A stretch of 64,000 nucleotides of DNA from JAJPKK01 sp963807015 (GCA_963807015.1 CAWEAS010000023.1:1-64000), one strand, 5' to 3'; positions 27,283 through 37,188 are shown, counted from the first letter of the stretch. Notes: generated by a model not told the origin, from the sequence alone. Program-made: numbers and translations.

Positions 27283-28053
27283 CTAGTCCATAAGAGCGAC
27301 TGCGCGGGTCCATCCGGCGGATGCTCCCTGGATCTTCACCGGAAAGCACGACACCGTGAAACCCTTGGCGGGCAGGGCTTCGAGGTTGTGAAGCTTCTCG
27401 AGATGGCAGTAGCCGATCTCGCGGCCCGCCTTGTGGCCCTCCCAGATCAAGCCGGCATCGCCGGTCTCCGCAAATTTCTTCGCGGTGTGAACGAATGGCG
27501 CGTCCCAGCTCCATCCGTCGGTGCCGGTCACGCGCACGCCCTGCTTCAAGAGATAGAGAGTCGCTTCCCGGCCCATGCCGCAGCCGGTGTTGACATAGTC
27601 CTCGTCGCCATAGGTCGATCCGGCGCGCGTATTGACGAGTACGATCTCCAGCGGCGACAGCCGGTGCTCGATACGGTTCAGCTCGGCCTCGACATCGCGC
27701 GCGGTCGCAACATAGCCATCGGGCAAGCCGCGAAAATCGAGCTTGATGCCGGGCTGAAAGCACCATTCAAGAGGCACCTCGTCGATGGCGATCGCCCGTT
27801 TCCCGCGATCCATCGTGGAAGCAAAGTGATAAGGCGCGTCGAGATGCGTCCCGCTGTGCGTTGACAGGCTCACGCGCTCGAAGGCCCAACCCTCGCGATC
27901 CGGCAAATCCTCGGCGCGCAGGCCCGGAAAAAAGCCGACGAGATCGGGCGCCGTCTGAGCATGGGTCGAGTATTCGATCTTTGGACGGCCGGCGGGATCG
28001 GGCGATCCGCCGTTCGCCAGTGGGACGGAAAGGTCAATTATCTTCCGCGGCAT
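27283..28053 (-). CDS. Cyclase family protein (kynurenine formamidase-like metal hydrolase)
   Basis: 256 aa. MPRKIIDLSVPL at the start and the metal-binding motif HSGTHLDAPYHF, plus TGTDGWSWDAPF, place it in the putative cyclase/KynB-like family. These hydrolyse amides, lactones or isatin rings with a divalent metal. An in-frame ATG 15 nt upstream (28068) is a possible alternative start. It is transcribed divergently from the acyl-CoA ligase at 28189 and together with the downstream UbiD gene. Confidence 0.85.
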   Translation of the reverse strand: MPRKIIDLSVPLANGGSPDPAGRPKIEYSTHAQTAPDLVGFFPGLRAEDLPDREGWAFERVSLSTHSGTHLDAPYHFASTMDRGKRAIAIDEVPLEWCFQPGIKLDFRGLPDGYVATARDVEAELNRIEHRLSPLEIVLVNTRAGSTYGDEDYVNTGCGMGREATLYLLKQGVRVTGTDGWSWDAPFVHTAKKFAETGDAGLIWEGHKAGREIGYCHLEKLHNLEALPAKGFTVSCFPVKIQGASAGWTRAVALMD

Positions 28054-28188
28054 CGTCTTGTTTCTCATTCGATGGACTTGGAGCTTCCTTGTTCCCAAGT
28101 CCTACCATGTTATTTTAGGCAGTGTCGTCGTCACGCTATGCATTCCAGTCGCGTGCTTTTGCGACGAATTGGGTGCCATGAGTCGCCG

Positions 28189-29847
28189 ATGACATCTCCC
28201 GTACTCTCCCTGCTGAGCGCCGACGCGATCCGCCGTTACACCCAATCCGGCTTCTGGGGGACCGAGACCATCTATGCCGTCGCGCGGCGACATGCGTTGC
28301 GCTCCCCCGAGAAGGTCGCCGTTCGCGACCGCTTCCAATCCTTGACGTACGCCGAAATGCTCGCGGCGGCCGACGCGCTGGCGAACGAATTCGAACGACA
28401 TGGCCTCCACGGCGGGCAGCGGGTTCTGCTGTGGCTGCCCACGCGGATAGAATCCGTTGTTGCCCTGCTGGCCTGCTCGCGCAACGGCTACGTCTGGTGT
28501 CCGTCGCCGCATCGCAAGAATACGGTGGCGGAGGTCGTCAGGCTGATCGAGCGCACTCGTGCGGCGGCTTTGATTTATCGGGAGGGCTTCAGCGCTGATG
28601 CCGACGGGTCCGGCATCGCCAGCGCGATCACCAAGCTTCCTTCACTGCGACGCATCATCCCGCTCGCTCCTCCGGACACGACACCGATCCGGCAATCGCT
28701 TGCCGAGTCCGGCGTCTCGCTCGATCACGCATCCGATGACGTGATCCGGAACGACGATCCGAATTGCATCAGCTATCTTGCCTTCACGTCCGGCTCGACG
28801 GGAGAGCCCAAGGGGGTCATGCACAGCGACAATACGCTGCTGGCGACGGCGCGCGCCATCGTCAAGGATTGGCACCTCGATGCGGCTTCGATCGTCTATT
28901 CAATGAGCCCCCTCAGTCACAACCTCGGCGTCGGGACGCTGATCACGGCGCTTCTTGCCGGGGCGGAGTTCGTGATCCACGACTTGCCGAAAGGCGCGAG
29001 CCTGCTCGATCGGTTGGTCGCGACGAAGGCAACTTATCTCGTTGGCGTTCCCACCCACGCGATCGATCTTCTCGAGGAGTTGCGAAGCCGCAGCGCGTCT
29101 CCGCTCGAGCGCCTCAAGGGCTTTCGAATCTCGGGCGCCGCCGTTCCCGGCCCCGTCGTTGCTGAATTGCTCGCTTTCAACGTGCTCCCCCAAAGCGGCT
29201 ACGGGATGACGGAAACCTGCGCTCACCAATACACGCTGCCGACCGACGATCGGAGGCTCATCATCGAAACCTCCGGCCGCGCGTGTCCCGGGTACGAGCT
29301 TCGCATTTGGGACGTCGACGATCGCGACGTGGAGGCAAAGCCCGGCGAGATCGGCGAGATCGGCGGACGCGGCGCGAGTCTCATGCTCGGTTATTTCAAC
29401 GACCAGCTGAGCACCGAGAATTCGTTCAATGCTCACGGCTGGTTCATGACCGGCGATCTCGGCTGGTTGGATGCGAATGGATATCTGCGCATCACGGGCC
29501 GCAAGAAGGACGTCATTATCCGCGGCGGCGAGAACATCAATCCGGCCCGCATCGAGGAGCTTGTGATGCAGCACGCAGCCGTCGCCGGGGCCGCCGCGGT
29601 CCCGGTCGCGGACGGGCGGCTTGGCGAGAAGGTCTGCCTGGCGGTGATGTTTCGGCACGGGCAATCGCTCGCCCCGGGACAAATCCTCCATCACCTGGGG
29701 TCGGCTGGTCTGTCCCGGCATGAAATGCCTGAGTTCTTCATCGAGTGTCCCGAAATACCGCTGATGTCGAACGGCAAGATCCAGAAACGTGAAATCGTGA
29801 AATGGATCGAAAGCGGGCAGATCGTGCCGAGCCCATTGCGCGGGTGA
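28189..29847 (+). CDS. AMP-dependent acyl-CoA synthetase (cyclohexanecarboxylate-CoA ligase-like)
   Basis: 552 aa. Adenylation motifs in order: LAFTSGSTGEPKGVMHS (P-loop), SGYGMTETC, GWFMTGDLGWLDANGYLRI, GRKKDVIIRGGENINP, and the C-terminal catalytic Lys in MSNGKIQKREI. It would activate a carboxylic acid to its CoA thioester via an acyl-AMP. The start at 28189 lacks a clear ribosome site and the frame is open further upstream, so it is tentative. First gene of the plus-strand arm of the divergent catabolic cluster. Confidence 0.87.
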   Translation: MTSPVLSLLSADAIRRYTQSGFWGTETIYAVARRHALRSPEKVAVRDRFQSLTYAEMLAAADALANEFERHGLHGGQRVLLWLPTRIESVVALLACSRNGYVWCPSPHRKNTVAEVVRLIERTRAAALIYREGFSADADGSGIASAITKLPSLRRIIPLAPPDTTPIRQSLAESGVSLDHASDDVIRNDDPNCISYLAFTSGSTGEPKGVMHSDNTLLATARAIVKDWHLDAASIVYSMSPLSHNLGVGTLITALLAGAEFVIHDLPKGASLLDRLVATKATYLVGVPTHAIDLLEELRSRSASPLERLKGFRISGAAVPGPVVAELLAFNVLPQSGYGMTETCAHQYTLPTDDRRLIIETSGRACPGYELRIWDVDDRDVEAKPGEIGEIGGRGASLMLGYFNDQLSTENSFNAHGWFMTGDLGWLDANGYLRITGRKKDVIIRGGENINPARIEELVMQHAAVAGAAAVPVADGRLGEKVCLAVMFRHGQSLAPGQILHHLGSAGLSRHEMPEFFIECPEIPLMSNGKIQKREIVKWIESGQIVPSPLRG

Positions 29848-29894
29848 GCCGGCATCAAACCAGCCCTACGCTTCGACCTGCCGGAGAAAAATAA

Positions 29895-30917
29895 ATGACG
29901 CCTCCCGCACATCCCACTCATGCCACCGGCCTTGTCATCGATCACTTTGGCGATTGGCACGACGCGAAGATCGGCACATTACCGCTTGCCCAACCGGGAT
30001 CCGGAGAGCTTGTGATCGCGTGCGAGGCAGCCGCGCTGAATTTTCAAGATCTTCTCATGATCGAGGGCAAGTATCAGCACAAGCCTGGTCTGCCGTTCAT
30101 CGCCGGCAGGGATGTGGCGGGTCGCGTGCTCGCCATGGGCCCAGGAGTAAATCGGCTCTCGATCGGCCAGAGGGTCGCGGCGATGGTGCCGTTCGGCGCC
30201 TTCGCCGACGTAGCACTTGCGCAAGCGGCCGCGTGCTTTCCCATTCCCGACAACCTTGATTTCGCCAAGGCGGCCGCATCGACCTCAGTCTTCCTGACCG
30301 TCGTCGTTGCGCTGTCGATCCGCGGAAATCTGCAGGCCGGCGAGCGCGTACTGATAACCGGTGCGGCCGGCGGCGTCGGAATTGCGTCCGTTCAATATGC
30401 GCGACAGATCGGGTCTGAAGTCGTGGCGTTGGTTTCGTCGGAGGCGAAGCAACACGCGGCGGCGCGGGCCGGCGCACGGCATGTCATTCGTCTCGATCAG
30501 CTTGCCAATCCGAAAGAGGACTTGCGCAAGGCGCTTGCCGGGATCGGCATCGATGGCGTCGACATCGTCATCGACATGGTCAGCGGCGACGTATTCGACG
30601 GCGCAATCCGCTGCCTGCGGCCAGGTGGACGATTGGTCGTCGTCGGCTTTGCGTCCGGGCGGATTGCGGAAGCAAAAACCAATTACCTCCTTCTCAAAGG
30701 CATCTCGGTGATCGGTTCAGCGCTCACGATCGGAATGGAGAAGGACGAGCCTGCGGTGCGTCGGGCAATGGAGCGGGTCTATAAGGACGTTGCTGACGGC
30801 AAGCTTGACCCGTTCATCACCGAGACGATCCCGTTACGCGAATTTCCCCGCGCGGCGGCAGCCATCGCGAATCGCCGCGCCATCGGAAAGATCGTGCTTC
30901 TGCCGCCGCGCCGCTGA
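29895..30917 (+). CDS. NADPH:quinone oxidoreductase-like MDR protein
   Basis: 340 aa. N-terminal GroES-like domain (LNFQDLLMIEGKYQHKPGLP), then a Rossmann domain with AAGGVGIASVQYARQIG, the nucleotide loop of zinc-independent quinone oxidoreductases or enoyl reductases. No structural zinc cysteine cluster is visible. It could reduce an enoyl-CoA or quinone intermediate. 47 nt downstream of the acyl-CoA ligase with CGGAGAAA before its ATG; probably the same operon. Confidence 0.87.
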   Translation: MTPPAHPTHATGLVIDHFGDWHDAKIGTLPLAQPGSGELVIACEAAALNFQDLLMIEGKYQHKPGLPFIAGRDVAGRVLAMGPGVNRLSIGQRVAAMVPFGAFADVALAQAAACFPIPDNLDFAKAAASTSVFLTVVVALSIRGNLQAGERVLITGAAGGVGIASVQYARQIGSEVVALVSSEAKQHAAARAGARHVIRLDQLANPKEDLRKALAGIGIDGVDIVIDMVSGDVFDGAIRCLRPGGRLVVVGFASGRIAEAKTNYLLLKGISVIGSALTIGMEKDEPAVRRAMERVYKDVADGKLDPFITETIPLREFPRAAAAIANRRAIGKIVLLPPRR

Positions 30918-31050
30918 AATCGCCGGCTCCCTGACTATCGCGGTTTTACCAGAAATCCGTCGTCCAAGAGACGACACGTCACCGGAACAAAATCGAGATA
31001 AACTCCCTTTATCTCATCGTCAGGGGGGCAAGCCGGCCCAGGAGATGATC

Positions 31051-31320
31051 ATGCATCCAGCGGCCCGATGGGCAGTCTCGTTGTGTATCTTGGGCGCGGC
31101 CAGCCTCAACTGGCTAAGCACGGCCAGCGCACAGGGCGCATATGGCTCGGGCAACAACGCGGGTGTGGGCTTTGGCTCACCGATGGCATCGGACCGTTCC
31201 TTTCGCCAGGACCGTCCACCAATTGATGGTCCTCGGTACGGGCGGCACTCATATGGAGTTTATGGATTTCGCTCGGACGGCCGCGGTTATTACCGATACC
31301 ACCGACGCCGCTACCGCTGA
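31051..31320 (+). CDS. Small secreted Gly/Arg/Tyr-rich protein
   Basis: 89 aa. Signal peptide (AVSLCILGAASLNWLSTASAQ), then a low-complexity mature part rich in Gly, Ser, Tyr and Arg ending YYRYHRRRYR. No domain. The start at 31051 has GGAG at the right distance; an ATG six bases earlier is too close to it. Likely an exported or cell-envelope protein. Confidence 0.6.
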   Translation: MHPAARWAVSLCILGAASLNWLSTASAQGAYGSGNNAGVGFGSPMASDRSFRQDRPPIDGPRYGRHSYGVYGFRSDGRGYYRYHRRRYR

Positions 31321-31511
31321 CCGGCAGGCGTCAGGTGCGTCCCCATTGAGCCATCAACGCTCTTGATATGAGATCGCATGGCCGCGCCGATTTGCGGCTG
31401 CTGGTGCATTAGCGATTGCTCGCCGATCGATCTAACCTTTCATAAAGCTTGGCTCCGATTTGCCGGAACCTTTTCTCCTCCGATCCTGACTACACGGCGA
31501 GGAGACCTGCG

Positions 31512-32528
31512 ATGAAACGGCAATCCATCAAGATCGTTCGCAAGAACAACGCCTGGATTGTGTCGGTGGAGGGCGAAGAGTTGCTCGCCTGTGCGGACAA
31601 GAAAACGGCGCGGCAAATCACCGATATAGCGGCCAGCAATCAGGCAGCGCCTTGGCCCGGTATAGTCCCGCCGCGGCGCGCTGCCGTACGGGCCGGGGCG
31701 ATTTGCGTCGGCGCACGCCCGCGGCCACAATTGCCGAGGCGAATCACTTCGGGCGCCGCCGTGCCCCAGGGACAGACCGTGCACAACGCGCTCCTCTCTT
31801 CCGCACCGATCGCGGACGTGCCTGACTGGCTCCTTGCCAAGGTTGAATTCTTCCTGGCCCATACCTCGCGTGGGGCGACCCCTCATGTGCCGGAAGTGCT
31901 GCTGGGTCTCGGCACCGAGGCCGTTCCGTTGTGGGACGAGATCAACCGCGAGCTTGGACCGGCGTTGGGGCGAGCGCCGCCATATTGGGGCTTCGCGTGG
32001 CCCGGCGGACAGGCCGTGGCGCGATATATCCTCGATCACCCCGACATCGTCGCCGGCAAGTGCGTACTCGATATTGCGTCCGGCTCCGGCATCGTCGCAA
32101 TTGCAGCGGCGAAGGCCGGGGCTGTTCGTGTCGTTGCCCAGGACATTGACCCCCTTGCTGTTGTGGCAATCGCCATGAACGCCGATGCCAATGGCGTCGC
32201 CGTCGATGCTAGCGCGATCGATATCATCCGCGACGACAGTCCGTTCGATGCCGCGAGCGTCGACGTGGTGCTGGCGGGCGACGTGTTCTACGACGCCGAT
32301 CTTGCCGTCCGCGCGACCGCCTTTTTGCGGCGATGCCGAAGTGCCGGCAGCGTCGTGCTTGTGGGCGATCCGGGGCGCGCCGCCCTGCCGCGGCATCTTC
32401 TCAATTCGCGCGTCGAATACGTGGTACCGGTTGCACCGGAGAACCAATACACTGCCGCGGAGACGCGCGAGGGCGGCGCGGGCGTCCTCGCAATGGTGTG
32501 GGAATTAGAGGCCGCGTCGGTCGCCTGA
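31512..32528 (+). CDS. Class I SAM-dependent methyltransferase with a small N-terminal fusion
   Basis: 338 aa. The C-terminal two thirds is a methyltransferase of the ETF-beta lysine methyltransferase-like group: PPYWGFAWPGGQAVARYILD, then the SAM loop VLDIASGSGIVAIAAAKAG, QDIDPLA and VVLAGDVFYD. The first 44 residues (MKRQSIKIVRKNNAWIVSVE onward) look like a stand-alone small rhizobial protein, joined by an Arg/Pro-rich linker of weak coding character. The start at 31512 has GAGGAG. Whether one fused protein or two genes merged by mutation is unclear. Confidence 0.75.
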   Translation: MKRQSIKIVRKNNAWIVSVEGEELLACADKKTARQITDIAASNQAAPWPGIVPPRRAAVRAGAICVGARPRPQLPRRITSGAAVPQGQTVHNALLSSAPIADVPDWLLAKVEFFLAHTSRGATPHVPEVLLGLGTEAVPLWDEINRELGPALGRAPPYWGFAWPGGQAVARYILDHPDIVAGKCVLDIASGSGIVAIAAAKAGAVRVVAQDIDPLAVVAIAMNADANGVAVDASAIDIIRDDSPFDAASVDVVLAGDVFYDADLAVRATAFLRRCRSAGSVVLVGDPGRAALPRHLLNSRVEYVVPVAPENQYTAAETREGGAGVLAMVWELEAASVA

Positions 32529-32698
32529 GGCATATTCCCGTCTTGCCAGCAGTGCCGGAATCGGCATGCTCTGATAAGAACACTCGTGGCGGCTCAGCTT
32601 TTATCGATTGCAATGCGGGGAGACCGATATCCGGACATCCGCCGCGGCGAGGTCGTTGCTCCACTCAGTCCTTAAGGTGAGCCAACGGGAGGCTGACC

Positions 32699-33457
32699 AT
32701 GAATCTTACAGTTGTGATCATTGCGATCATCGTGATCATTGCGCTGGCGGGCATCCGAATTGCCAACCAATATCAGCGCGCTGTTATCTTTCGTCTCGGG
32801 CGATACCACGGCCTGCGCGGCCCCGGACCGTATTGGCTCATTCCACTCCTCGAATGGCAGCGCAAGGTCGATCTGCGCACCGTGACGGCCGCCGTCGAGC
32901 AGCAGGAAACCATCACCAAGGACAATGTCCCGGTGAAGATCAATGCGGTCGTCTGGTACCGCATCTTCGATCCGATGAAGGCGATCTTGGAGGTGCGTTC
33001 GGTCGACAACGCGGTGATCCAGGTCGCGCTGACGACGCTCCGTACCGGCATCGGGCAGTACTCCCTCGATGACGTCCTCAAGGAGCAGGAAAACGTTTCG
33101 GAGACCATCGGACAGAAAATCGATGCAGTCACCGAGCCATGGGGCGTCAAGGTCGAGCGGGTCGAGATGAAAAACGTCGAGATTCCGGAATCGATGCAGC
33201 GCGCCATCGCCCAGGAGGCCGAAGCGCTGCGGGAAAAGCGCGCCCGCATTATCAAGGCGCAGGCCGAACTCGAGGCCGCCGAGCAGTTGCGGCGCGCCTC
33301 CGAGATCATCATGCAGAATCCGGCGGGCCTCGAGCTGCGGCGCATGCAGATGATCACCGAGGTCGGCGCCGAGCAGAACACGATGACGATCGTGATGATG
33401 CCGAGCGAGTTCGTCGCGATGGCGCGCAGCATCGCCGACATGGCGAAGCGCGCGTAA
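32699..33457 (+). CDS. Slipin (SPFH/stomatin-like protein)
   Basis: 252 aa. One N-terminal membrane hairpin (VVIIAIIVIIALAGIRIAN), then the SPFH domain with QRAVIFRLGRYHGLRGPGPY, VDLRTVTAAVEQQETITKDN and DNAVIQVALTTLRTGIGQ, and a C-terminal Ala/Glu/Arg-rich coiled coil (EAEALREKRARIIKAQAELE). These assemble into large membrane cages or microdomains that control proteolysis and stress tolerance. No adjacent NfeD protease gene, though slipins are often paired with one. It is 30 nt upstream of the USP gene, so probably co-transcribed. Confidence 0.9.
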   Translation: MNLTVVIIAIIVIIALAGIRIANQYQRAVIFRLGRYHGLRGPGPYWLIPLLEWQRKVDLRTVTAAVEQQETITKDNVPVKINAVVWYRIFDPMKAILEVRSVDNAVIQVALTTLRTGIGQYSLDDVLKEQENVSETIGQKIDAVTEPWGVKVERVEMKNVEIPESMQRAIAQEAEALREKRARIIKAQAELEAAEQLRRASEIIMQNPAGLELRRMQMITEVGAEQNTMTIVMMPSEFVAMARSIADMAKRA

Positions 33458-33487
33458 CGGCGTGTCGGCCACCGTGGGGAGGCGATC

Positions 33488-34333
33488 ATGAGCATGAAGA
33501 CGATCCTGGTTCCGGTCGAATCCCATGACGCGATGCGATCGACGCTCGCGACCGCGCTCGCGCTCGCCCGTCGCTTCGACAGCTATATCGAGGGCTTCGC
33601 GTTGCGTTTTCGCGTTAACGAGTTCATTGCGGTCGACATGGCGGGCGCAATCCCGCTCGAAACGCTGCGCGAAGAGAGCCTCGACGAGGCCAAGCGCGCG
33701 CGCCTTCTGTTCGAGAACTTCATGCGGGAAAACGCCGTGCCCCAGGCGGAAGGCGCTGCAAGCGGACTATCCTACGGATGGTTCGAGGAGGCGCCGGAGG
33801 GGGAAAGCTTCGTCGGCAGCTATGGCCGTGTGTTCGATGTCATCGTGATGGGCCGATCGGATTCGAACTCGATCGGCTTGCACGACAAGGCGATCGAAGC
33901 GGGACTGTTCGACAGCGGGCGGCCGGTCTTGATCGCATCGCCAGCGCTGCCGCGGCAGATCGCGACCAACGTCCTGGTGGCATGGAATTGCAGCACCGAG
34001 CAGGCCCGCACGACCGCTTTCGCGATGCCGCTGCTGCGCCATGCCGAACGGGTGACCGTGCTGCATGTTGAAGGCGGCGCCGCCGTTCCCGGGCCAAGCG
34101 CGGCGCAAATGATCCGTTGCCTGCAACGCAATGGCATTCCCGCCGCCGCGATGACGGTCGGCCTCGAAGGCCGCAACACCGGCGAGGCGATCCTCGCTGC
34201 CGCCCAGACGCTCGGCTGTGATCTGCTGATCAAGGGTGCTTACACCCAAAGCCGGCTGCGGCAGATGATCTTCGGCGGCGCCACGCGCCATATCCTCGCG
34301 AACGCGTCGCTGCCGGTGCTGATGGCGAACTGA
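33488..34333 (+). CDS. Universal stress protein, two-domain type
   Basis: 281 aa. It starts MKTILVPVESHDAMRSTLATAL, a UspA-like opening. The second half ends GCDLLIKGAYTQSRLRQMIFGGATRHILANASLPVLMAN, the C-terminal strand of a UspA domain whose ATP-loop is the GGATRHIL segment. Tandem Usp domains of about 280 aa are common in alphaproteobacteria. GGGGAGG lies upstream of the ATG. Placed with the slipin gene, it suggests a membrane/oxidative stress operon. Confidence 0.85.
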   Translation: MSMKTILVPVESHDAMRSTLATALALARRFDSYIEGFALRFRVNEFIAVDMAGAIPLETLREESLDEAKRARLLFENFMRENAVPQAEGAASGLSYGWFEEAPEGESFVGSYGRVFDVIVMGRSDSNSIGLHDKAIEAGLFDSGRPVLIASPALPRQIATNVLVAWNCSTEQARTTAFAMPLLRHAERVTVLHVEGGAAVPGPSAAQMIRCLQRNGIPAAAMTVGLEGRNTGEAILAAAQTLGCDLLIKGAYTQSRLRQMIFGGATRHILANASLPVLMAN

Positions 34334-34424
34334 AGGTCGCACCGCGCGCCCAAATATGCGGCGGTTTCCGACGCAAAGCTGACGCATTCCCCGCCTATCG
34401 GTGCCGATGGGTGGAGTGGGATCC

Positions 34425-36768
34425 ATGCTTCAGCACGTGAAGGCACATTCCGGTGTTCGCCGAGGAGCAACGACGCTCTTCCTTCTTGCCGGAGCGATCG
34501 CGGCGCTCGGCTTTTCTTTTTCCAGCAACGCCGCTCCATTCAGGCAAAGAACGTTTACGCCGGCAGCGCGGACCGTAGCCCGTCCGGCCTCGACGACCTT
34601 TGGCCAGCGCGGCTTTACGCGGCCGGCAACCAGCACGCCCGGTGGTTTCGCCCGCTCAGGCGGGTTTGCTCGCGCGGGCGGCTCCCGCGGCCCGGGCTCG
34701 TTCGGTCGCACCGCATCGGTTGGGCGCCCCGGTGGCCTTAACCGTGGGCCGTTTGGCCGCCCGGGCGGCTTCGGCCGGCCAGGCGCGCTCGGCATCGCCC
34801 GCAACGGACTGCCCCGCCGTCCGTTTCCCGGTGAGGTGGGCTTCACCGGCGTGCCGCCGGTCGGCGAGACCCGTTTCGTTTCGAGTGAGATGATCGTTCA
34901 TATCGGTCCCGGCGTGTCGCCGCAGGCACTCAATGCCGCCGCAGGCCGGCTCGGCCTTACGACGATCGGCTCGCAGAACCTCGCGCTGACCGGCGGAACG
35001 CTGGTCCATTTCCGCCTTGCCGGCGGCCGCGATGTCGCCGATGCGGTGCGCGCGCTCGAAGCTGAGAACATCGGCATCGCGCAGCCCAACTACGTCTTCG
35101 TGTTCGCGCAGAATCCGGCCACGCCGTCGCTGCCGCAGAAGAGCGATCCGTCGCAATATGTCGTTCCCAAGCTGCATCTCAACGAGGCCCACAAGATCGC
35201 AACCGGCGCCAACGTCCAGGTCGCCGTGATCGAACTCGATGGTCGACGCGAGCCACCCCGATCTTGCCGGTTCGATCGTCGGCCAGTTCGACGCGGTCAC
35301 CGTCGCCGACAAGCCCGACGAGCACGGTACCGGTATGACCGGCGCGATTGCCGCTCACCGCAAGCTGCTCGGCGTCGCGCCGCGCGCGCGCATCTTCGCG
35401 ATCCATGCTTTCAGCACCAATGCCCAGAGCCAGCAGGCGACCTCCCAGGCGATCGTCGCCGGCATCGATTGGGCGATCGGCAAGGGCGCGCGCGTCATCA
35501 ACATGAGCTTTGCCGGTCCCTACGACCCGATCCTCCAGGTCTATCTCAAGAAGGCCCACGAGCACGGCATCGTTCTGGTCGCGGCCGCCGGCAACGCCGG
35601 CCCGCAATCGCCGCCGCTCTATCCCGCCGCCGACGAGAACGTGATTGCGGTGACCGCTGTCGACGAACACGACAAGCTGCTGTCGGTCGCCAACCAGGGC
35701 CCGCACATCGCGCTTGCTGCGCCCGGCGTGAACGTCATCGAGGTCGGTCCTCGCGGTACCTACAATCTCACCACCGGCACATCGGTGGCGTCGGCCCATG
35801 TCAGCGGTGTCGCGGCGCTGATCCTCGAGCGCAATCCGAAGATCGACGTCGCGACCCTCGAGAACGTGCTCTATTCGACCGCAAAGGATTTAGGTGCGCC
35901 CGGCCGCGACAGCGAATTTGGCTACGGCCTGGTCGATCCTTATCGCGCGCTTGAAGCGGCAGAGGCGCCCGACCTCAAAGTAGCGACCGCCGCTCCGCCT
36001 AAACCTAGCGCCGCGGACGGTCCGGTCATGCCGGTCGTCGCGACCGCTGCTCCCGACAAATCGCGGTTCGCACCGCGGCGGGCGCCGGCGCCGGCCTCAG
36101 TCGCCACAGAGGCGGCGCCGCCCTCAGAGGCAACCGCGCCCGAAGCTGCGCCTTCGCCGCCTGCCCCACCGCAGGCTGCGCCCACCGAAACGGCGGCGGC
36201 GCCCGAAACGGCCCACGCCGATCCGGCGCCGCGTGCCCCGAAACGTCGCGTGCCGGCGTCCGCTTCCAAACCCGCGCCCGCCAAAGTCGCAGCCAATCCG
36301 GACGGGCCGCTGGATTCGAGTGACCTGCCGAACATGACGCCGCCGCAGCCACCTCAAAGCGCGCCGCATGCCCCTCCAGCTGCAGCTTACCCGCCTCCGG
36401 GTGCGTCGTACGCGCCTCCAGGCGGCCCCTATGCGCCCCCGAGTTCGCCATATGCGCCGCCCGCCGCATTGCCGATGGGCCCCAATGCACCAGTTGCCCC
36501 GCCCTACCCAGCGCGCGGCATGGCACCCGGACCTGAGCCCGAAGATTTGGCGGCGATCATCGTGAGAAAACGTCTCGCCTGCCGCAACGAAGGTTTCAAC
36601 AGAGGCGTCCGCGGTTCGGACATGCTTGAGTACATCGCCTCTTGCGTCTCCGAGGCGCGGCTTGCATGTGCGCGCCAAGTCGTGGCCCAGCGGGTGCGCC
36701 CGTACGACCGACGCGAGTTCATGAGCCGCTGCCTGCTCGGCGTAACCGCAGCCGACGCCGGCCGCTAG
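34425..36768 (+). pseudogene. Secreted S8 (subtilisin-like) serine peptidase, frameshifted at the catalytic Asp
   Basis: The 5' frame has a signal peptide (LFLLAGAIAALGFSFSSNA), a Gly/Arg/Pro-rich low-complexity stretch (GRPGGFGRPG), and an inhibitor-like prodomain (MIVHIGPGVSPQALNAAAGR). It reaches VQVAVIE and then loses frame. The other frame continues MVDASHPDLAG, DEHGTGMTGAIAAH (catalytic His), INMSFAG, AAAGNAGP and TGTSVASAHVSG (catalytic Ser), then a Pro/Ala-rich region and a Cys-containing C-terminal domain to 36768. Removing one A at 35233-35234 (GATCGAACTCG to GATCGACTCG) gives VAVIDSMVDASHPDL and restores the Asp. Start at 34425 after GGAGTGGG. Sequencing error or genuine inactivation. 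Confidence 0.85.
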
Positions 36769-36783
36769 ATCCGAACGCGAGCG

Positions 36784-37188
36784 TCACTCCTTCTTGGCGA
36801 TGCCGGTCACCAGCATCACGGCCGGCACGGTGCCTTTGTTTTCCATCCAATGCGTCGTGGTGTGATCGGCGGTGAATGAATCGCCGGGGCCATATTCCTT
36901 GGCAGCGTCGCCGCGATGCTCGATCACCCGGCCCGACAGGATGTAGACCACCTCGGGTCGATCCTTGTGGCTGTGCGGCTTGTTCGATGAGCCGGGCTCG
37001 TAGGTCGTGAGCTGCATGCGCAACGTCCGACCTTGAACGGTGTCCATCTCGGGCCCGAGGTCGAGGTTGAGAAGCGGCTTCGCCATCGGTCCCTTGGGCT
37101 CGGCGGTCTGCGCGTGCGCCGCCGCCATAAATGCGGCCAGCATCAAACCCGCGACCGATACCGTTGGCCTGAACATTCGTGGCATCAT
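36784..37188 (-). CDS. Secreted cupin-domain protein
   Basis: 134 aa. Signal peptide (FRPTVSVAGLMLAAFMAAAHA), then a single cupin barrel with PHSHKDRPEVVYILSGRV and GPGDSFTADHTTTHWMEN, giving the metal-binding His/His/Glu and His ligands. Function cannot be assigned beyond a periplasmic small beta-barrel that may bind metal. An ATG three bases in is better spaced from GGGAGG, so the start may be 37185. It is convergent with the S8 peptidase gene. Confidence 0.8.
   Translation of the reverse strand: MMPRMFRPTVSVAGLMLAAFMAAAHAQTAEPKGPMAKPLLNLDLGPEMDTVQGRTLRMQLTTYEPGSSNKPHSHKDRPEVVYILSGRVIEHRGDAAKEYGPGDSFTADHTTTHWMENKGTVPAVMLVTGIAKKE

Noticed and set aside
34630..34790. Short GC-rich tandem pattern
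   Set aside because: Encodes the Gly/Arg/Pro low-complexity stretch of the S8 peptidase, so it is coding low complexity rather than a DNA repeat element.
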